From assembly GCA_002917075.1 (NCBI GenBank), contig NTMA01000025.1, forward strand, positions 186,001 through 250,000: a DNA stretch of 64,000 nt, given 5' to 3'. The notes below the pieces were generated by a model that searched no databases, had not been told where the DNA came from, and saw nothing but the letters and a program-made list of their open reading frames with translations. Source of the stretch: Hawksworthiomyces lignivorus (Eukaryota > Ascomycota > Sordariomycetes > Ophiostomatales > Ophiostomataceae). The translations under genes were made by a program, and so were the position numbers. Shown here one piece after another: positions 60,340 through 64,000 of the stretch (within the stretch, counting starts at the first letter, position 1; every line of letters begins with the position of its first letter).

Positions 60340-62213
60340 ATGTCTGACAAGGAAGAGTTCGGCGCCGTCAATGGCGATGGCGTCAAAGAGCTGCCGCCGT
60401 ATGATCTGGCCGGGACCCAGAGCGCCAACGGCCTCGCTGGCGATGTCATGGCTACCACTCCCGAGCAGGAGCCCTGGCTCATCCGAAGCGGCCTCAGTCT
60501 CAAGTCCTTCCAAAAGCGGCACTATGGCCCTGGCATTGTCGAGATGGACCGCCGAATGAGCGCACGCCATCTCAACATGATTGCTATCGGTGGCTCCATT
60601 GGAGCTGGTTTCTTCGTCGGTTCTGGCAGTGCCCTCCATTCTGGAGTATGTGCCAACCCCCCTTCCAGTTTTTCATTTTTGGAAGCGTCTTTTGCTTACA
60701 AGTTGTGCTAGGGCCCTGGTTCTGTTCTTATCGATTTTCTGATTATCGGTGTCATGATGTTCAACGTCGTCTATGCTCTCGGTGAACTCGCTGTCATGTA
60801 CCCTGTCTCTGGTGGTTTCTACACGTACTCTGCTCGCTTCATCGACCCGACCTGGGGCTTCGCCATGGGCTGGAACTATGTCATGCAGTGGGCTGCCGTG
60901 CTGCCGTTGGAATTGACCGTATGCAGTCTGACAATTGCTTACTGGAACGATAACATCACACATGGTTAGTGTCAAGACGAACCTGTGCAGGCCACGAGGA
61001 GATTTTCGCCCGCTAACACGTCCTTGCAGCTGCCTGGATTACCATCTTCCTCGGCCTGATCATCATCATCAATGTCTTCGGCACCCTTGGCTATGCAGAA
61101 GAGGAGTTCTGGGCGTCTCTGCTCAAGCTCTCCGCGATCATCATTTTCATGATTATTGCGTTCGTCATGGTCCTCGGCGGCGGACCCGACAGTGGCGAAT
61201 ACAACCACTACTGGGGCGCACGGCTGTGGTATGACCCGGGCGCATTCCAGAACGGCTTCCGTGGCTTCTGCAGCGTGTTCGTGACGGCCGCGTTCGCTTT
61301 CAGCGGTACGGAGCTGGTGGGTCTTGCGGCTGCTGAGGCGCACAACCCGGTCAAGTCGCTGCCCAGCGCCATCAAGCAGGTGTTCTGGCGGATCACGCTC
61401 TTCTACATTCTGGGTCTCTTCTTCGTCGGCCTGCTGGTCAGCTCCAAGGACGACCGCCTGCTGGGCGCCAACCCATACGCGGACATCAACGCGTCGCCGT
61501 TTGTGCTGGTCGGCAAGAACGCTGGGCTGAAGGGCTTTGACGACTTTATGAACGTGATCATCCTGGTGTCAGTGCTATCGATTGGCGTGTCGGCTGTCTT
61601 TGGTGGCTCGCGCTGCCTGACGGCGCTGGCGCAGCAAGGCTATGCGCCGCGCATCTTCACCTATGTGGACCGGTCCGGCCGGCCGCTGTTCTCGGTCATC
61701 GTGCTGATCCTGTTCGGCTTCCTGGCCTACGTCAGCTTGGCGGCCAAGGGCTCCGAGGTCTTCGACTGGCTGCTGGCGCTTTCGGGTCTGGCCGCGCTCT
61801 TCACGTGGGGCTCCATCTGCCTGTCGCACATCCGCTTCCGCGCCGCGTGGAAGCACCACGGCCACACGCTCGACGAGATTCCGTTCCGCGCGCTGGCCGG
61901 CGTGTACGGCTCGTGGGTGGGCCTGATCCTGTGCGTGGTCGTGCTGGCTGCGCAGCTGTTCGTGGCCGTGTGCCCGCCGACCGGCGGCTACAACAACGCC
62001 CAGGGCTTCTTCAAGTCGTGCCTGGCGCTGCCCTTGGTCATCGCCTTCTGGGTCGGCGGCTACCTCTGGAAGCGCCGCGGCTGGCTGCGCACCGATGAGA
62101 TCGACGTCGACACAGGCCGCCGCGAGCACGACTGGGACGAGATCCGGGCGTACCGCGAGCGCCTCGCCCAGATGCCGGGGTGGCGGCGCATTATCCACAC
62201 CGTGTTTATGTAG
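60340..62213 (+). CDS. Amino-acid permease (YAT/GAP1-like)
   Basis: Three exons, 60340-60645, 60712-60964 and 61030-62213, encode 580 residues; introns are 66 and 65 bp, the second with GCTAAC before TTGCAG. A hydrophilic leader of about 75 residues precedes the consensus MIAIGGSIGAGFFVGSG at helix 1, and the first splice gives HSGGPGSVLIDFLI. Twelve hydrophobic helices can be placed, with GELAVMYPVSGGFYTY, FSGTELVGLAAAEAHNP and GGSRCLTALAQQGYAP as family motifs. The family imports amino acids with protons at the plasma membrane. The final cytosolic tail ends QMPGWRRIIHTVFM, with the Trp-Arg-Arg pattern common in yeast and mould GAP1/INDA1-type carriers. Substrate range cannot be read from sequence. 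Confidence 0.95.
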
Positions 62214-63736
62214 AGTGGACAAGCAGCAGGATGCAAGAGAAAAATAGAATGCGCAGAAGGTTGGTTAATGCACAGATTGATGCATTAGATGGCATACATT
62301 GGATATTTGACTTCATGTATGTCATGTCTGGAAGGAGAAGTGTGTTTGAGCCAGCTCTCTGCCACGGCAGACAAGGGAAGCGAATTCAAGACATCTTGGT
62401 CTTGGACGCTGGATAGGGAATAGAAGCGGATGAGTCGGGGAAGTCAGTAGATACCACATGTTATACCAATTTCATTTTCTGTTGATCTATGCCACTTGGA
62501 AGTCAATGAGGCGCATGTCTGCACAACAAAGCACTAGAGGTGATCACGGCGAGAGGAATACAGCACATGCTGATGGGGATTCGAGGCTGTGGGTGCAGTT
62601 CGAGCAATCCGAGCAATCCGAGCAGATTGAGCAATTTAAGCCGTACGTTCGTAAGGAGGCGCAGAAGGAAAGAACCACCGTCGCTTCTCTAGAAAATAGA
62701 AGGTACCGCCGGACATGGGCCCGAATGAGAGGAAATAAATACGAACAAGAGTTTTTGGGACCTATGTCGTGTGAAGTGCGTCGCCAAACACGTGAAAAGC
62801 AGGAAGATCCTAGTGTGTCTTGACAAGCTAACCGCGAAATACGAGCTTCGGCTTGTAAAAAGATAGGATATTAAAGAACATCTCTTACAAACAGGCCATG
62901 AGTCTGTAGATGGGTGGTTATTTTGGTTGTCATTATTATTATTTCTTTCTGCGAGCAGCAGACGGGTCTTTAATTATATATGTATGTATGCACCCCGTGT
63001 CTATTGAGATAAACCACTTTCTATATTGGGATAAGGGAAAATATGCGGCAACTTTGATAAGAAGGGCTCTTCCCCTGTTGGGCGAGATAATGTCGCAACT
63101 TAAGGGGCGAAGGAAGGTGCCATGTAACATGGGGCATGGAATTCCAGAAAAGGAAACATACCACTTTGTCAGCGGAGTCCTCTAAAGTGCTTGCATCGCT
63201 GTCTTTGTCAAGAGGCCTCTTAGTTCTCCTCTTTTGGCTGCTTCATCTCTCTTTGCTTCACTGCTTCATTGCTTCAATTTTGTGCTTATTCCCTCTCGTC
63301 TCCCTCTTGACATCACCGACGGCTGTCTTAGCCTTAAGCCAACTCCGGAGTTCCTGGAGAGAAGCCCCCCCAAACTACCCCTCGCCATTTTCGTGCCCGT
63401 CCTCTTCTAATGTCCGGAACCGTTCCCATTTAACATTGTTCAACGCACTTGGTCCTTTAATTCACTTTCTCCACCCCACCAATCATTACCCGCCTGTGCC
63501 CAGCGTCCAGGACCAAGTGCCCAGTTGTCGCAGATAACCACCTGTTCCCGCCTTTTGTTAACCTGTTCGGTTACTTTCCCTTTCCAACATCTAACCTTCT
63601 TCCGATACTATACCATCCTTTCTCAGATTGACACTGAAGCTTTCGCATCACCGTGCTCGACCTCCCATATCTTTGTCATCGCTTAGTTTGCCTTTTGCAT
63701 CAAAGTGGTCTGAGCCAACTGCCATCACCACCGCTG
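62214..63736. other. Intergenic region between permease and right-edge gene
   Basis: About 1.5 kb. A short direct repeat of GAGCAATCC units lies at 62599-62635. From about 63200 the DNA becomes CT-rich and lacks stop-free frames, as in a promoter and long 5' leader of the gene entering at the right edge. Confidence 0.4.
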
Positions 63737-64000
63737 AAGGAGCCGAGGCCGCTGAACGTTCCTGCAGGCAGGCCAGCGAATGAGCCAGCAGCCAACCCGA
63801 TTAACCGAATAAGTTCAACACACAAGACATCAGATTTCCCGCTGCTAGCCCAAGACAGCCAGGTGGAAGACGAGGCGTTTCGATCGCTTTTATCGACGCC
63901 GACACGACAACCCGGTTTCCGAACTCAGCAAACCGAATTTATGGAGACGAGGGCGAGATCGGCCAAGAGGCGACGGCTCAATGAAGCACCCGGTTCGGAG
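63737..64000 (+). CDS. 5' part of an unidentified protein (partial)
   Basis: A frame free of stops from 63737 runs off the right edge. It reads as a hydrophilic, probably disordered N-terminus: PRPLNVPAGRPANEPAANP, then DFPLLAQDSQVEDEAFRSLL, TPTRQPGFRTQQTEF and a basic SAKRRRLNE that could be a nuclear localisation signal. The first in-frame ATG is at 63941, which would leave the upstream 68 codons untranslated. Because those codons also look coding, the real start may lie in an upstream exon joined near 63740. Product unknown; the basic KRRR motif suggests a nuclear protein. Confidence 0.45.

Overview
The window is nuclear DNA of a filamentous ascomycete (Pezizomycotina, probably Sordariomycetes). 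The evidence is short spliceosomal introns (mostly 60-120 bp) with GT donors, CTRAC-like branch sites and CAG/TAG acceptors, GC-rich third codon positions in genes set in lower-GC gene-poor intergenic DNA full of homopolymer runs, and a typical mould gene set: AA9 lytic polysaccharide monooxygenase, CFEM/Pth11-type receptor, Flc/TRP-like channel, metacaspase, flavohemoglobin, OPT and ABCC transporters. The species is not identified. All gene models here were spliced by hand; reading frame is preserved across every junction given. LAYOUT: 0-8 kb holds the 5' end of a gene leaving the window on the minus strand, a flavin monooxygenase with an N-terminal SnoaL-like domain, a NAPE-PLD-like metallo-hydrolase and a decayed Ca2+/H+ exchanger. 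8-13.7 kb holds one tRNA-Lys and a secreted, repetitive, highly charged protein with dibasic sites. 13.7-17 kb is an OPT transporter; 20.8-22.4 kb a flavohemoglobin. 22.4-31.6 kb is gene-poor with scraps of coding-like sequence. 31.6-38.3 kb has the CFEM receptor, the AA9 enzyme and the Flc-family protein. At 41.6 kb a three-exon gene encodes a 62-residue secreted six-cysteine protein. 42.7-44 kb is a metacaspase. 45.2-50.3 kb is a complete ten-exon ABCC transporter bracketed by two related direct repeats, the distal one next to a retroelement-like coding scrap. 52.3-53.6 kb encodes a WW-domain protein with a His10 tract. 53.6-60.3 kb is another gene-poor stretch, then an amino-acid permease; a gene enters at the right edge. 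HOW THE GENES RELATE: this is not an obvious biosynthetic cluster. Genes point both ways and are well separated. Themes are transport (OPT, ABCC, permease, dead exchanger), cell-surface or secreted functions (CFEM receptor, LPMO, two novel secreted proteins, Flc) and stress physiology (flavohemoglobin, metacaspase). The most novel material is the two uncharacterised secreted proteins (11287-12018 and 41564-41925). The most informative evolutionary signals are the exchanger pseudogene, whose stops all fit C-to-T or G-to-A changes, and the repeat-bracketed ABC transporter.
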